DNA from: Brenneria izbisi
GTDB lineage: Bacteria; Pseudomonadota; Gammaproteobacteria; Enterobacterales; Enterobacteriaceae
Direction: 5' to 3'
Length of the DNA stretch: 64,000 nucleotides
Assembly: GCF_025840185.1 (NCBI RefSeq)
Contig: NZ_JAMPJU010000004.1
Location: 1-64,000, forward strand
The notes under the pieces were generated by a model that searched no databases, was not told the DNA's origin, and saw nothing but the letters and a program-made list of their open reading frames with translations. How positions within the stretch are numbered: position 1 is the first letter of the stretch; each line of letters begins with the position of its first letter. The translations under genes were made by a program, and so were the position numbers. Below are positions 21,130-31,777 of the stretch, one piece after another.

Positions 21130-21525
21130 TTACCACTTTTTATTCAGTACACGGTCGATGCTGTATGCGCCTGGACCGGTTACCGCCAGGAGAATGTAGC
21201 CGCCTGCGATGGTCAGGTTTTTCAGGAACATCAACTGATTCACGCCATCAGCAAAGTTGGTGTGGAAAATCAGCGCGGTCAGGATGGTGAAGCCCGCAGT
21301 GAACAGCGCAACGGTGCGAGTCAGCAAACCGAACAGAATAGCCAGACCACCACCCAGTTCCAACAGAATGGTCAGCGGCAGCAGGAAGGTTGGCACCCCC
21401 ATGGCCTGCATATACTGTTGGGTACCTGCATAGGCGTCGCCTAATTTGCCGTAACCTGCGGTAATAAACAGGAGCGGCATTAAAATGCGAGCGATCAGCA
21501 GTGCGGTACTTTCTAAATTTTTCAT
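21130..21525 (-). CDS. yqjF: DoxX-family membrane protein YqjF
   Basis: A 131-residue, four-helix inner-membrane protein of the DoxX family (ARILMPLLFITAGYGKL, LLPLTILLELGGGLAILFGLLTR by segments). E. coli YqjF is induced by aromatic and nitro compounds through YhaJ, fitting the neighbouring yhaJ and yqjG. Several ATG codons lie close together (21537, 21528, 21525); 21525 leaves the best spacing to GGAG. The 297 bases between it and yqjK hold no gene. Confidence 0.9.
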   Translation of the reverse strand: MKNLESTALLIARILMPLLFITAGYGKLGDAYAGTQQYMQAMGVPTFLLPLTILLELGGGLAILFGLLTRTVALFTAGFTILTALIFHTNFADGVNQLMFLKNLTIAGGYILLAVTGPGAYSIDRVLNKKW

Positions 21526-21822
21526 CATCTTCTCCAATCAATTTTTTTAAAATATACTTACCGTCGTGTTCTGGTGACTGGCTTATCGTGGTATCGGGCC
21601 GGTCATCAACTATGGGCAGATACTATAGGGACCTTGTATACCGTGCCAGCGAGTATAATTGTTGGTTTATTTCAGAAAAATTGATGTTTCACTAAAAAGC
21701 ATCGTTATCCTGGCACTGGGCCGTACCGCTAATGAAATAGAGAAAGCTTTATACCCTTGATGGACCAAAACAGTCCGTTATATCCAGGTGTGTAGGGACG
21801 GTTCTAAGGTGGAGGCGACTGC

Positions 21823-22107
21823 TCAGCGCAGAAAGAGAGTTTTACGGATTAGCCTCACCGTCCCCCAGAGCCCTACAGCTCGTTTTCCCCAGCGCAACAA
21901 GCGGCTTGGATGACGCACATTATAAAGCGCGATGAGACCGGAGCCGACAATCCAATATCTACGCCACTGCACCAGACCGTGCCAGTAGCGATCGTATTTT
22001 GCGGTTGAATCCAGCCAGGCATTTTTTCCTGCACAAAGATCTAATCGTTGTTGCTGTATGGTGCGTAGCAGTTGTGCTTTTTTTCTGTCGCGCTGCTGCT
22101 GACTCAT
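21823..22107 (-). CDS. yqjK: YqjK-like small protein
   Basis: A 94-residue basic protein (SQQQRDRKKAQLLRTIQQQR at the start) with one possible membrane-associated segment near YWIVGSGLIALYNV. Family of unknown function, conserved after yqjD-yqjE in enterobacteria. Its ATG overlaps the yqjE stop (ATGA), indicating coupled translation. Confidence 0.85.
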   Translation of the reverse strand: MSQQQRDRKKAQLLRTIQQQRLDLCAGKNAWLDSTAKYDRYWHGLVQWRRYWIVGSGLIALYNVRHPSRLLRWGKRAVGLWGTVRLIRKTLFLR

Positions 22108-22499
22108 TTCAATTTATCCTCCAGCAACGCACGGTCGGTTTCCAACTCTTTACGGGTGGCTTTGAGCAGCGTGGATTTGCGTACTTTCACTAATACCCAG
22201 ATGCCGATAATCAATGCCAGTCCAAGCAGGGTGGCGGTAATGCATCCCAGCGCAAACAGGCGATATTGGGGCTCAATGCTCAACACGATCGACGCAATCA
22301 GAGTCATTAAACCGAAGGTGGCGAACAGCAGCGTCAGACCCACCATTATCAGTAATTGAATCAGATTGGTTTTTTCTTCTTCCAATTCAATGACGGCCAG
22401 ACGGACTCGCGTTTCCACCATGCTGACAAGGATGGAAATAATACGTTGAGCAGAGGCGATGGCCCCGCTTGCGGGGCCTTGTCGTTGTTTATCAGTCAT
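22104..22499 (-). CDS. yqjE: Phage-holin-superfamily membrane protein YqjE
   Basis: A 131-residue inner-membrane protein with two membrane segments (LLIMVGLTLLFATFGLMTLI and LFALGCITATLLGLALIIGI) flanked by charged helices. It is the middle gene of the yqjDEK group, overlapping yqjK by four bases. Function unknown; E. coli YqjD is reported to bind ribosomes at the membrane, and YqjE may assist. Confidence 0.88.
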   Translation of the reverse strand: MTDKQRQGPASGAIASAQRIISILVSMVETRVRLAVIELEEEKTNLIQLLIMVGLTLLFATFGLMTLIASIVLSIEPQYRLFALGCITATLLGLALIIGIWVLVKVRKSTLLKATRKELETDRALLEDKLK

Positions 22500-22512
22500 A
22501 ATGTCAGGTTAA

Positions 22513-22818
22513 TTAGCGACGGGAGAGCAGAACACCGAGTACAACGCCAATGGCTGCACCGATACCAACACCTGTCCACGGGTTTTCACGCACGTAATCA
22601 TCCGCGCATCCCATCGCTTCACGGGTCTGGCTGGCAATGCGCTCGCCAGTATCACTCAAGCGGGAACGGGTTTCTTTCAAGGCCGCTTCTGCTTTGCTGC
22701 GCAGTTTATCCAATTCTGCTTTGGATTTATCACTGGATGAACTTAATACTTCTTCGAGCGTGTCCGCCAGCGATTTTAATTCAGCGCGTAAAAACTCAGA
22801 ATTTTGATCTTTAGCCAT
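22513..22818 (-). CDS. yqjD: Ribosome-associated membrane protein YqjD
   Basis: A 101-residue DUF883 protein (ElaB/YgaM/YqjD family). A long amphipathic coiled region (about 5-70) is followed by RENPWTGVGIGAAIGVVLGV, the C-terminal membrane segment typical of the family, ending LLSRR. E. coli YqjD tethers ribosomes to the membrane in stationary phase. First gene of the yqjDEK operon. Confidence 0.93.
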   Translation of the reverse strand: MAKDQNSEFLRAELKSLADTLEEVLSSSSDKSKAELDKLRSKAEAALKETRSRLSDTGERIASQTREAMGCADDYVRENPWTGVGIGAAIGVVLGVLLSRR

Positions 22819-22998
22819 ATTAAATAACCCTTAATGTTGTAAACCAGAGTTTTAACTATAGCCGAAGTTTTGATTTATGCCCGTAAAACGTGATGAGGAT
22901 ATTTCTGATAACGTGCTGTAAGTTTTAATGATTTGTGTCTGGTCATAAATTGGTCGCTAATGAATATGACGATGCTCACAACCTGTATTTTCACATCG

Positions 22999-23445
22999 TC
23001 ACCCTAATTTTGACTGTTTCTGTGTGAGTTTTTGCTGCCAGAAAGGGGGGGGCGTCACGGTTTGCTGGGTAGTGATATTTGCTTTGGGCAGTGACAGACG
23101 CAGTATATTCCTGGCAGCGACGCTCTGCTCAGGCGAGGCCAGACGGACAACCATACTATCCTGGGCGGGGGTAATGCTTTTTATCGCAATGCCACGTTCA
23201 TTGAGCCGTTGATAAATATAAAATCCGTCCGGCAGGGCGGCGCCCTGATAAAGCGGCTTGATGTGCAGCATCGCATCGTTCTGATAGCGGTGCGGCGATT
23301 GGCTGATCACCAGGATTGGCAACGCGATCAATAACAACAGGCGCCATATTTTTTTATGACGGCTATCCTTACCCTTCAAGCCGTCACTGCGTGACGTTGA
23401 AAAACTCGCCTGCGTTTTTTTAGGGTATAGCCAGCGGAGCGACAC
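22999..23445 (-). CDS. mzrA: EnvZ/OmpR modulator MzrA
   Basis: A 148-residue single-pass membrane protein: a basic cytoplasmic N-terminus, a membrane helix at about 32-49 (IWRLLLLIALPILVIS) and a periplasmic domain. The position directly after yqjA (two-base gap) matches E. coli mzrA, whose product contacts EnvZ and links the Cpx and OmpR systems. The N-terminus is longer than in E. coli. Confidence 0.85.
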   Translation of the reverse strand: MSLRWLYPKKTQASFSTSRSDGLKGKDSRHKKIWRLLLLIALPILVISQSPHRYQNDAMLHIKPLYQGAALPDGFYIYQRLNERGIAIKSITPAQDSMVVRLASPEQSVAARNILRLSLPKANITTQQTVTPPPFWQQKLTQKQSKLG

Positions 23446-23447
23446 GG

Positions 23448-24122
23448 TTAATTTCCTTTTTCTGCATTAACAGTTCGTTTTTTACGCCAAAGTACAAATA
23501 ATGAACCAAAGAGGCCGATAAACAACAAGGCTAACGGCAGCATCATCAGGAAAAACATTAATTCATCTTCGTATTTCAGAAATACGGGGGTTTTCCCCAA
23601 TGCAAAACCCATCGAAACCAGAATCAGCACCCAGAGCAACGCGCTCATCCAATTAAAGAACTGAAAACGCGCATTGTCCAGACCGGACAGGCCGGCGATG
23701 GTAGGCAGCAGAGTACGCACAAATGCCAGAAAGCGTCCGATCAGCAGGGCAGAGAGGCCGTGGCGGTGGAAAAGCTGGTGCGCGCGTTGATGATAGTGCG
23801 CCGGTAAGTGTGATAACCAACTTTGTACTATTCGGGTATTCCCCAGCCACTTGCCTTGAATATAGCTCACCCAGCATCCCAGACTGGCGGCGGTGGTCAA
23901 CAATACGATGGTAAAGGGGAAATTCATGGTGCCTTTGGCAACCAACACACCCACCAGAATAAGCAGGCTATCGCCGGGCAAGAAAGCGGCGGGCAAGAGG
24001 CCATTTTCTAAAAACAATATTAAAAATAGCAGTATGTAAATTGTCCAGACCAGTTTGGGGTCGGCTAAGATATCGAAATCCTGATGCCAGAGTGCGTTCA
24101 ACAATTCTTTAATAATATCCAT
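23448..24122 (-). CDS. yqjA: DedA-family membrane protein YqjA
   Basis: A 224-residue inner-membrane protein of the DedA (SNARE-associated) family with the family segments [20 protein letters not shown] and [19 protein letters not shown]. DedA proteins affect membrane potential, drug resistance and lipid carrier recycling. E. coli YqjA is Cpx-controlled and needed for alkaline tolerance. Operon with mzrA. Confidence 0.93.
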   Translation of the reverse strand: MDIIKELLNALWHQDFDILADPKLVWTIYILLFLILFLENGLLPAAFLPGDSLLILVGVLVAKGTMNFPFTIVLLTTAASLGCWVSYIQGKWLGNTRIVQSWLSHLPAHYHQRAHQLFHRHGLSALLIGRFLAFVRTLLPTIAGLSGLDNARFQFFNWMSALLWVLILVSMGFALGKTPVFLKYEDELMFFLMMLPLALLFIGLFGSLFVLWRKKRTVNAEKGN

Positions 24123-24580
24123 CCGGTATCCTAATACTACTGTATTTCATTCAATCCGGTTCTGTAAAAAGCGCCCGGTCATGCTAAGGGTGGTACGGTT
24201 CACCTGATAGTACATTCCAACACGTTATTATGATTATTAGATAAAATCCGCCATCCTGCTGGTGGTAAGCCTATCCGAGGGTGATATTCTCCGCTGTTTT
24301 CGCATTATCTGAATTGTGGGTAAAAGCCACTCACTTGCGAATTGTCCGCCATTAACGCGTTTTACCTGCGAAGCGACGCATTAAGCGTAATAAAAACACT
24401 CTAACTGTAACAAAATCGGTGTGGCTGAGACAGAAAAATATCACCGCAACCAAATGGATTTTAGGCGGTTTGCGGGCTGAATATTGAGGTTTCCGCCCTA
24501 TTTTACACTCACTGACAGAAATCGACGCTTTTTGACTTATTGCCCCGCCTATCATTCCAGGGGCGATGGCGGGGGAAACA
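24123..24580. other. Intergenic between yqjA and exuR, no gene seen
   Basis: This 458-base region should hold the yqjA promoter (minus strand) and the end of the exuR transcript. The GGCGG/CCGCC pair near 24462-24499 could form a weak terminator for exuR. A short minus-strand frame here (24352-24555) is not convincing. Nothing resembling exuT could be read. Confidence 0.5.
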
Positions 24581-25357
24581 TTAGAATTTATTGTTACTCA
24601 TCTGATCCAGATGAACCACCGGATTTTCGGCAAACATATAACGATCCACATTGAATTCAAAGTCATCCGTGGTAGCCCGAAACAACATTTGCTTGGTATT
24701 TTCCAAATGTTGCCACATGGCGAGCTTGGCGGCGTGGGGATCTTTGCGAATCAGCGCTTTGAGGATCTGATCATGCTCGTCGCACCAGCTTTCGATAGAC
24801 TTATCATCAATATGTTCATGTAGCTTGCGCCAGTACGGGTTATGGATGCGTTGACTCCACATTTTTTCCACAATGGTCGCCATCGCTGAGTTTTGTGTGG
24901 CGAGAGCAACCTGTACATGGAATTTCAGATCCCACTGCGAATCACGAAAGCGATCTTCCTGCCGGGCATGCTCCTGGATTTCCATCAACTGGATAATATC
25001 CTGCCGGGTGACCTGGGTTGCCGCGAACTCGGCGATATTGCTTTCGATAAGCTGGCGAGCCTGAAGCAGTTCAAACGGGCCGGCGGTGATAAACTCCGCA
25101 TCGCCACGGGGGGCTAAGCGATTTTTCTGCTGGTTGGCGATGACATGAATACCCGAACCCTTGCGGACTTCAACATATCCTTCGACTTCCAGCATGATAA
25201 TGGCTTCCCGCACCACGGTGCGGCTGACATTCATTTCTTCCGAAATATAGCGTTCTGCCGGTAATTTTTCTCCAACCGGATAAACACCGCTTTCAATACG
25301 CTGCGTTAATTCTGCGGCTAATTGTCGATAAAGACGTCGGGGTTCAGTAAGTTCCAT
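24581..25357 (-). CDS. exuR: Hexuronate regulon repressor ExuR
   Basis: A 258-residue GntR-family (FadR-type) repressor of galacturonate uptake and breakdown. N-terminal winged helix: [20 protein letters not shown], then [20 protein letters not shown]. The C-terminal FCD-type helical domain binds the hexuronate inducer. The start at 25357 ([10 protein letters not shown]) matches E. coli; an upstream in-frame ATG at 25477 is ignored. It is divergent from the uxaCBA genes it should control. Confidence 0.95.
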   Translation of the reverse strand: MELTEPRRLYRQLAAELTQRIESGVYPVGEKLPAERYISEEMNVSRTVVREAIIMLEVEGYVEVRKGSGIHVIANQQKNRLAPRGDAEFITAGPFELLQARQLIESNIAEFAATQVTRQDIIQLMEIQEHARQEDRFRDSQWDLKFHVQVALATQNSAMATIVEKMWSQRIHNPYWRKLHEHIDDKSIESWCDEHDQILKALIRKDPHAAKLAMWQHLENTKQMLFRATTDDFEFNVDRYMFAENPVVHLDQMSNNKF

Positions 25358-25576
25358 GATACCTGCTGTTAGAGATGGCGATACTGAGCAACACAGGGCC
25401 TGAAGCGCTATCTTGTTAATCTCTGAGAATGATTTGTTATACCACCTGATATTAACCGCAACCCACGCTGCTGTCACTTAAATGACCAGTGGGTTGGCCG
25501 CGCTTGGTGATGCTTCTTCCGCCTGTGAGATTTTTGCGATCGTGGCCTCACTAATGGCAGGAGATATCGATCATAA

Positions 25577-25607
25577 TTGGTATGATATCTTTAAGAAGTC
25601 ATACCAA
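25577..25607. promoter_or_regulatory. Inverted-repeat operator before uxaC (probable ExuR site)
   Basis: TTGGTATGA (25577-25585) and TCATACCAA (25599-25607) form perfect 9-bp arms around a 13-base gap, 34 bases before uxaC. ExuR/UxuR sites contain TTGGTAT-type half-sites, so this is the best candidate operator for uxaCBA. The wide gap suggests two dimer sites or a loop and is unlike the compact E. coli site. Confidence 0.6.
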
Positions 25608-25640
25608 TATGATACATAAAAGTGCGGTGAGGAAGAAAAC

Positions 25641-27050
25641 ATGTCCCCGTTTTTGAGTGAAGACTTTTTATTAGACAGCGAATTTGCCCGCCGGTTGTAT
25701 TATGAATATGCTGTGGATCAGCCGATATTTGACTACCATTGCCATTTACCGCCAGAACAGATCGCGGAAAATTACCGCTTTAAAAATCTGTATGACATCT
25801 GGTTGAAGGGCGATCACTACAAGTGGCGCGCCATGCGTACCAATGGCGTGCCTGAACGCCTGTGTACCGGGGATGCCAGCGACTGGGAAAAATTTGCAGC
25901 GTGGGCGGCAACCGTTCCTCATACCCTCGGTAATCCGCTCTATCACTGGACTCATCTTGAACTGCGTCGCCCGTTCGGGATCACCGGCACGCTGCTGTCG
26001 CCATCAACGGCAGAAATGGTTTGGGAGCGCTGTAATGCGCTGCTGGAAGATGATGACTTCACCGCGCGCGGCATCATGCGGCAGATGAACGTGAAAATGG
26101 TGGGAACGACGGATGATCCGATTGACGATCTGCATCACCACCACGCCATCGCACAGGATAGTCATTTCAACATCAAAGTGTTACCGAGTTGGCGCCCAGA
26201 TAAGGCGTTCAACATCGAACAGCCCGCGTTCAGCGATTACATGACGAAGCTGGGCGAGGCGTCCGACACCGATATTCGCCGTTTCAACGATCTGCAAGCC
26301 GCGCTGAGTAAACGTCTGGATCACTTTGCGTCTCACGGCTGCAAAGTCTCCGATCATGCGCTGGATGTGGTGCTTTTCGCCGAAGCGGACGACGCCGCGC
26401 TGGATCGTATTCTGGCTCGACGCCTGGCCGGGGAGATGCTGAGTGAATATGAAGCGGCGCAGTTTAAAACGGCGGTTCTGGTGTGGCTGGGCGCGGAATA
26501 TGCGCGTCGCGGTTGGGTTCAGCAGTATCACATCGGTGCGTTACGCAATAACAACTTGCGTCAGTTCAAGCTGCTCGGGCCGGATGTCGGTTTTGATTCC
26601 ATCAATGATCGTCCGCTGGCTCAGGAACTTTCACGCCTGCTCAGCAAACAGAATGAAGACAATCTGCTGCCGAAAACCATTCTTTACTGCCTGAATCCGC
26701 GTGATAACGAAGTTCTCGCCACCATGATCGGCAACTTCCAGGGTGAAGGTATGCCGGGCAAGATGCAGTTCGGTTCCGGTTGGTGGTTCAACGATCAGAA
26801 AGACGGCATGCAGCGTCAGATGATGCAGCTTGCACAGCTTGGTCTGCTGAGCCGCTTTATCGGGATGCTCACCGACAGCCGTAGTTTCCTCTCCTATACC
26901 CGGCATGAATATTTTCGCCGCATTCTGTGCCAGATGATGGGACGTTGGGTGGTGGATGGCGAAGCGCCTGCCGATCTGCCGTTGCTGGGCGAAATGGTGA
27001 AAAACATCTGTTTTGATAACGCCAAAAATTATTTTGCCATTGAACTGTAA
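25641..27050 (+). CDS. uxaC: Glucuronate/galacturonate isomerase
   Basis: A 469-residue cytosolic isomerase converting D-galacturonate to tagaturonate (and glucuronate to fructuronate), the first intracellular step in use of pectin-derived sugars. The metal-dependent amidohydrolase-like fold shows FDYHCHLPP near residue 30 and the family segments KMVGTTDDP and [13 protein letters not shown]. Length matches E. coli. First gene of uxaC-uxaB-uxaA, behind a probable ExuR operator. Confidence 0.97.
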   Translation: MSPFLSEDFLLDSEFARRLYYEYAVDQPIFDYHCHLPPEQIAENYRFKNLYDIWLKGDHYKWRAMRTNGVPERLCTGDASDWEKFAAWAATVPHTLGNPLYHWTHLELRRPFGITGTLLSPSTAEMVWERCNALLEDDDFTARGIMRQMNVKMVGTTDDPIDDLHHHHAIAQDSHFNIKVLPSWRPDKAFNIEQPAFSDYMTKLGEASDTDIRRFNDLQAALSKRLDHFASHGCKVSDHALDVVLFAEADDAALDRILARRLAGEMLSEYEAAQFKTAVLVWLGAEYARRGWVQQYHIGALRNNNLRQFKLLGPDVGFDSINDRPLAQELSRLLSKQNEDNLLPKTILYCLNPRDNEVLATMIGNFQGEGMPGKMQFGSGWWFNDQKDGMQRQMMQLAQLGLLSRFIGMLTDSRSFLSYTRHEYFRRILCQMMGRWVVDGEAPADLPLLGEMVKNICFDNAKNYFAIEL

Positions 27051-27170
27051 TGCCATTGACGAGCCTCGTTCGGGCTTGTCGTGTTGGTGAATTTTGCGCA
27101 GAGATAACGGTGATGTGGAATCAGCCAGCCGTGCCTGCAATGTGCGCTTTCGTCCTGAGGTAATCTGCTA

Positions 27171-28622
27171 ATGCAAACGTTGAATCGTCATAATTTCCCC
27201 GGTCGTCAGCACCCGGATCGGGTCATTCAGTTTGGTGAAGGTAATTTTCTGCGCGCTTTCATTGACTGGCAGTTGGATTTGCTGAATGAGCATACGGATT
27301 TGGATGCGGGTATTGTCGTTGTTCGCCCCATCGATACGGATTTCCCTCCGGCGCTTGATACGCAGGACGGGCTGTATACCACCCTGATTCGCGGCCTGAA
27401 CGAGCAGGGCGAAGCGGTGTGTGAGCCGCGTCTGATTCGCTCCGTAAACCGTGAAATCAACGTCTATCGCCAGTTTGATGACTATCTGGCGCTGGCCCGC
27501 GATCCCAATATTCGCTTTGTTTTTTCCAATACTACGGAAGCCGGTATCAGTTATCACGCCGATGACCGTTTTAGCGACGCGCCGCCAGCCAGTTTCCCGG
27601 CCAAGCTGACTCGCTTGCTGTATGAGCGTTTCAGTCACTTCAACGGCGCCGCGGATCAGGGTTGGGTGCTACTGCCTTGTGAATTGATTGATTATAACGG
27701 GGCGGCGCTGAAAGAACTTGTGTTGCGTTATGCCGAACAGTGGCGACTGTCGCCCCGCTTTGTTGCCTGGCTGCATGAAAGCAATACCTTCTGTTCAACG
27801 CTGGTGGACCGTATTGTCACCGGTTATCCGCGTGCGGAAGTCAGCGCGTTGCAGCAGGAACTGGGTTATCAGGATGTCTTTCTCGATACCGCCGAATACT
27901 TCTATCTGTTTGTGATCCAGGGGCCGCAGTGGTTGGCGGAAGCATTGCGTCTGAATTCGTTGCAACTGAACGTGCGCATCGTTGACGACATCAAACCGTA
28001 TAAAGAACGCAAAGTCGCCATTCTGAATGGCGCGCATACGGCATTGGTTCCGGTCGCGTTTCTGGCTGGTATGGATACGGTTGGCGAATCGATGGATGAT
28101 GCGCAGATTGGTCAATTTATAGAAAAAACCATCGCGCAAGAGATCATTCCGGCGCTCGACTTACCGCATGATGAACTCATGTCTTTTGCTCAGGCGGTAT
28201 TAAGCCGTTTCCGCAATCCTTTTATCCAACATCAACTGCTGTCTATCGCGTTGAATGGCATGACCAAATTCCGCACGCGAATTCTGCCGCAGCTACTGAC
28301 CTATCGCCAACGTCGGGGTGATCTGCCGCCGCGTCTGACCTTCGCGCTCGCGGCGCTGATTACCTTCTATCGTGGCGAGCGCCACGGCGAACGTTATCCG
28401 TTGCAGGATGATGCGCGTTGGCTGGAACGCTATGGCGCACTGTGGGGCGGGGTGAAAAACAACACGGTCAGCCTGGCGCAACTGGTGCATATCGTATTGA
28501 GTGACGAGGAACACTGGGAACAGGATTTGACACAAGTTCCGGGGCTGGCTGCGCAGGTAACCCGGCAGGTGCAAACCATTGTTGAGCACGGTATGCGATC
28601 AGCCGTGGCTGATTATTGCTGA
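27171..28622 (+). CDS. uxaB: Tagaturonate reductase (altronate oxidoreductase)
   Basis: A 483-residue NAD-dependent enzyme of the mannitol dehydrogenase family reducing tagaturonate to altronate. N-terminal [19 protein letters not shown] marks the Rossmann region; [20 protein letters not shown] in the middle is the substrate-binding signature. It follows uxaC after 120 bases that contain a small G/U-rich hairpin (about 27057-27080), possibly a partial terminator. In E. coli K-12 uxaB lies elsewhere; here it is in the operon. Confidence 0.96.
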   Translation: MQTLNRHNFPGRQHPDRVIQFGEGNFLRAFIDWQLDLLNEHTDLDAGIVVVRPIDTDFPPALDTQDGLYTTLIRGLNEQGEAVCEPRLIRSVNREINVYRQFDDYLALARDPNIRFVFSNTTEAGISYHADDRFSDAPPASFPAKLTRLLYERFSHFNGAADQGWVLLPCELIDYNGAALKELVLRYAEQWRLSPRFVAWLHESNTFCSTLVDRIVTGYPRAEVSALQQELGYQDVFLDTAEYFYLFVIQGPQWLAEALRLNSLQLNVRIVDDIKPYKERKVAILNGAHTALVPVAFLAGMDTVGESMDDAQIGQFIEKTIAQEIIPALDLPHDELMSFAQAVLSRFRNPFIQHQLLSIALNGMTKFRTRILPQLLTYRQRRGDLPPRLTFALAALITFYRGERHGERYPLQDDARWLERYGALWGGVKNNTVSLAQLVHIVLSDEEHWEQDLTQVPGLAAQVTRQVQTIVEHGMRSAVADYC

Positions 28623-28640
28623 CAGCAGAAAGGGTTCTTC

Positions 28641-30131
28641 ATGCAAAGCATTATAAAAATTCATTCTTTGGACAATGTGGCTGTCGCGCTGCGCGATTTG
28701 GAACAAAATGAAACGATAACGGTGGACAGCCATACGGTTAACCTGTTGCAACCGGTGGCGCGTGGGCATAAATTCGCGCTGGAAAGCCTCGCCGCCGGGG
28801 AGATGATCATCAAGTACGGCCTGCCTATTGGTCATGCGCTGGTGGCAATCGCGCCCGGCGAACATATCCATTCACACAATGCGAAAACTAACCTGAGTGA
28901 TCTGGATAAATATCAGTACCAGCCGGCGTTCATCGATCTGCCGCAACCAATGCCGGATCGTGAAGTGCGGATTTATCGTCGCAACAACGGCGATGTCGGT
29001 ATCCGTAATGAACTGTGGATCCTGCCGACGGTCGGTTGCGTCAACGGGATTGCCCGTCAGATCCAGCAACGTTTCCTGAAAGAAACGCAGGATGCGCAGG
29101 ATATCGATGGCGTCTATCTGTTCAGCCATCCGTTCGGTTGTTCTCAGTTGGGGCAGGATCATCAGAATACGCGCACCATGCTGCAAAATATGGTTCGTCA
29201 TCCGAATGCGGGAGCGGTACTGGTTATCGGTCTGGGCTGCGAGAATAATCAGGTGGACGCATTTCGCACCACGCTGGGCGAATATGATGCTCAGCGAGTC
29301 GGCTTTATGATTTGTCAGCAGCAGGATGATGAAGTGGAAGCGGGCCTGGAAAGGCTACGCATCCTGTATCAGGCGATGCGTAATGACAAGCGTTCGCCAG
29401 GCAAACTCAGCGAACTGAAATTTGGTCTGGAATGCGGTGGATCGGATGGTTTATCTGGGATTACCGCCAATCCGCTGCTGGGCCGTTTCTCGGATTATAT
29501 GATTGCCAACGGCGGCACAACCGTGTTGACCGAAGTACCGGAAATGTTTGGCGCCGAACGCATTCTGATGAGCCGTTGCCATGATGTGGCCACCTTTGAA
29601 AAAACGGTGCATATGATCAATGCGTTCAAACAGTATTTTATTGCCCACGATCAGCCGATTTATGAAAATCCGTCGCCAGGCAACAAAGCGGGCGGCATCA
29701 CGACGCTGGAAGAGAAATCGCTCGGCTGTACGCAAAAAGCCGGACAAGGCAAGGTGATGGATGTATTGAAATATGGTGAGCGCTTACTTACCCCAGGCCT
29801 TAATTTGCTCAGCGCGCCGGGTAATGATGCGGTGGCAACCAGCGCACTGGCTGGGGCCGGTTGTCATATGGTGCTGTTCAGCACCGGGCGCGGAACGCCT
29901 TACGGCGGTTTCGTCCCCACGGTCAAGCTGGCGACCAACAGCGATCTGGCGAACAAGAAGCCGCACTGGATCGACTTTGATGCAGGCCGCATGATTCAGG
30001 GGGTGTCGATAGAGGCATTGCTGACGCAGTTTATCGAACTGATTGTCGAGATTGCCGATGGCAAGCGGGCCAGGAATGAAATTAATGACTTCCGTGAACT
30101 GGCAATATTTAAAAGCGGTGTCACATTGTAA
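28641..30131 (+). CDS. uxaA: Altronate dehydratase
   Basis: A 496-residue enzyme that dehydrates altronate to 2-keto-3-deoxygluconate, feeding the KDG pathway. N-terminal SAF-like domain (residues about 10-90) and a larger catalytic domain with GDVGIRNELWILPTVGCVNG, HPFGCSQLGQDH and LGCTQKAGQG, where cysteines probably bind the iron cofactor. It starts 18 bases after uxaB and closes the operon. Confidence 0.96.
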   Translation: MQSIIKIHSLDNVAVALRDLEQNETITVDSHTVNLLQPVARGHKFALESLAAGEMIIKYGLPIGHALVAIAPGEHIHSHNAKTNLSDLDKYQYQPAFIDLPQPMPDREVRIYRRNNGDVGIRNELWILPTVGCVNGIARQIQQRFLKETQDAQDIDGVYLFSHPFGCSQLGQDHQNTRTMLQNMVRHPNAGAVLVIGLGCENNQVDAFRTTLGEYDAQRVGFMICQQQDDEVEAGLERLRILYQAMRNDKRSPGKLSELKFGLECGGSDGLSGITANPLLGRFSDYMIANGGTTVLTEVPEMFGAERILMSRCHDVATFEKTVHMINAFKQYFIAHDQPIYENPSPGNKAGGITTLEEKSLGCTQKAGQGKVMDVLKYGERLLTPGLNLLSAPGNDAVATSALAGAGCHMVLFSTGRGTPYGGFVPTVKLATNSDLANKKPHWIDFDAGRMIQGVSIEALLTQFIELIVEIADGKRARNEINDFRELAIFKSGVTL

Positions 30132-30228
30132 AGCGATAATATTCTAATTAATATAAAACAACATTTCATTTATTGGCGCCCGTGAGATACTCAATGCGAT
30201 TCGCACGCTGATCTCGCCGATCGCCCGC

Positions 30229-30256
30229 AAAAAAGATGCCCGCCAGGGCAGGCATC
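30229..30256 (-). terminator. Terminator after sstT
   Basis: Minus strand: GATGCC and GGCATC arms (30235-30240 and 30251-30256), with a GCC/GGC inner stem, then six U residues (30234-30229). It ends sstT and may also stop uxaA transcripts from the other side. Confidence 0.75.
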
Positions 30257-30287
30257 GCGAAATAAGACGTTTCCTGCGTCGCAGGTA

Positions 30288-31535
30288 TTACAGCATATTC
30301 AGGCGCTCTTTTTCCGCTAGTTTGGCGTCTTCGGCTTCACAAACCGCGGCAATAAAGATCACGTCCGTTGAGGAGTTGACGGCGGTTTCCGCAGAATCCT
30401 GTAACACGCCGATGATGAAGCCAACCGCAACCACCTGCATGGCGATATCGTTTGAAATGCCAAACATGCTGCATGCCAGTGGAATAAGCAGCAGCGAACC
30501 GCCCGCCACGCCAGACGCGCCGCAGGCGCAGATTGACGCAACCACGCTAAGCAGCAGAGCGGTCGGCAGATCCACATGAATGCCCAGCGTGTTGGCTGCG
30601 GCCATCGTCAGTACGGTAATGGTAATTGCGGCGCCAGCCATGTTAATGGTCGCGCCCAGCGGAATGGCGACGGAATAGGTATCTTCATCCAGATTCAATT
30701 TACGGCACAGTTCCATATTCACCGGAATGTTGGCGGCGGAACTGCGGGTAAAGAAGGCGGTAAATCCGCTTTCCCGCAGGCAACGCAATACCAGCGGATA
30801 AGGGTTTTTCCGCGTTTTCCAGTAAACAATCAATGGGTTAACGACCAACGCAACCAACAGCATGCCGCCGATAAGCACCATCAACAGATGCGCATAGCCC
30901 CACAGCGCGCCGAAACCGGTTTCCGCCAGCGTTGAGGATACCAGGCCAAAGATGCCCAGCGGCGCGAAACGAATCACCACGCGAACAATGAAAGTCACGG
31001 CGTCGGAAGCGTCGTTAATCATGGTTTTGGTGCTCTGAGCGCCATGACGGAATGCGATCCCCAGTCCAATGGCCCACACCAGAATGCCGATATAGTTCGC
31101 ATTGAGCAGCGCATGAATGGGATTGGCGATGATGCTCATTAACAGCCCTTCCAACACGGCAACAATTCCTGATGGCGGCGTGATATCTTCCGCTTGCGCG
31201 TTGAGCACCAGCGTGGAGGGGAAGAGAGTGCTGAGCACTACGGCAACCAGTGCGGCGGAGAAGGTGCCAATAAGATAAAGCATCAATATCGGACGAATAT
31301 TGGTTTTTTGGCCTTGCTGGTGGTTGGCGATGGATGCCATGACCAACATCAGCACCAGTACCGGGGCGACGGCTTTCAGCGCGCCGACGAACAGGGTGCC
31401 TAACAAGCCTGCGGCGATGGCGGCTTGCGGGGAAAGGGATGCCAGAATAATACCGGCAGCGAGTCCCAGGAGAATTTGTTGTACCAAACTGCCTTGAGTA
31501 AGGTACTGCAAAAAACGTGATTGATTCTTTTTCAT
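30288..31535 (-). CDS. sstT: Serine/threonine:Na+ symporter SstT
   Basis: A 415-residue inner-membrane transporter of the DAACS (glutamate transporter-like) family that imports serine and threonine with sodium. About eight membrane helices, with the family reentrant segments ([15 protein letters not shown] and [20 protein letters not shown]). Length equals E. coli SstT. It is next to alx, as in E. coli, and has its own upstream region. Confidence 0.96.
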   Translation of the reverse strand: MKKNQSRFLQYLTQGSLVQQILLGLAAGIILASLSPQAAIAAGLLGTLFVGALKAVAPVLVLMLVMASIANHQQGQKTNIRPILMLYLIGTFSAALVAVVLSTLFPSTLVLNAQAEDITPPSGIVAVLEGLLMSIIANPIHALLNANYIGILVWAIGLGIAFRHGAQSTKTMINDASDAVTFIVRVVIRFAPLGIFGLVSSTLAETGFGALWGYAHLLMVLIGGMLLVALVVNPLIVYWKTRKNPYPLVLRCLRESGFTAFFTRSSAANIPVNMELCRKLNLDEDTYSVAIPLGATINMAGAAITITVLTMAAANTLGIHVDLPTALLLSVVASICACGASGVAGGSLLLIPLACSMFGISNDIAMQVVAVGFIIGVLQDSAETAVNSSTDVIFIAAVCEAEDAKLAEKERLNML

Positions 31536-31727
31536 ATTTTTGACGGTGCGACCGTTTCCAATGCGTGGTTGTGTTTTACGGAAGTCTGCCTCAGGCGTGA
31601 ATAACGACTGGTTTTTTATTTTTTTCCGTAACGAAATGTATTTGCGCGCATCAGTATATGAAAATTTGCTTGCTGGGAAAGAGTAAATGCCGTTTTTTCT
31701 GTTGCGGAGCGGAATTTATTCGGGCCT

Positions 31728-31767
31728 CGCGCTTTCCGCGCAACATCTGTCTGACGCGGAAAGCGCG
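31728..31767. terminator. GC-rich hairpin after alx
   Basis: Perfect 13-bp arms CGCGCTTTCCGCG (31728-31740) and CGCGGAAAGCGCG (31755-31767), extended outward by GCCTC/GAGGC with a small bulge, start 11 bases past the alx stop. No U-run follows, so termination is likely but not certain. Confidence 0.55.
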
Positions 31768-31777
31768 AAGAGGCGAA

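Noticed and set aside
24352..24555. Minus-strand frame of 67 codons between yqjA and exuR
   Set aside because: No family likeness, no clear ribosome site, and the region is better explained as untranslated and promoter DNA.
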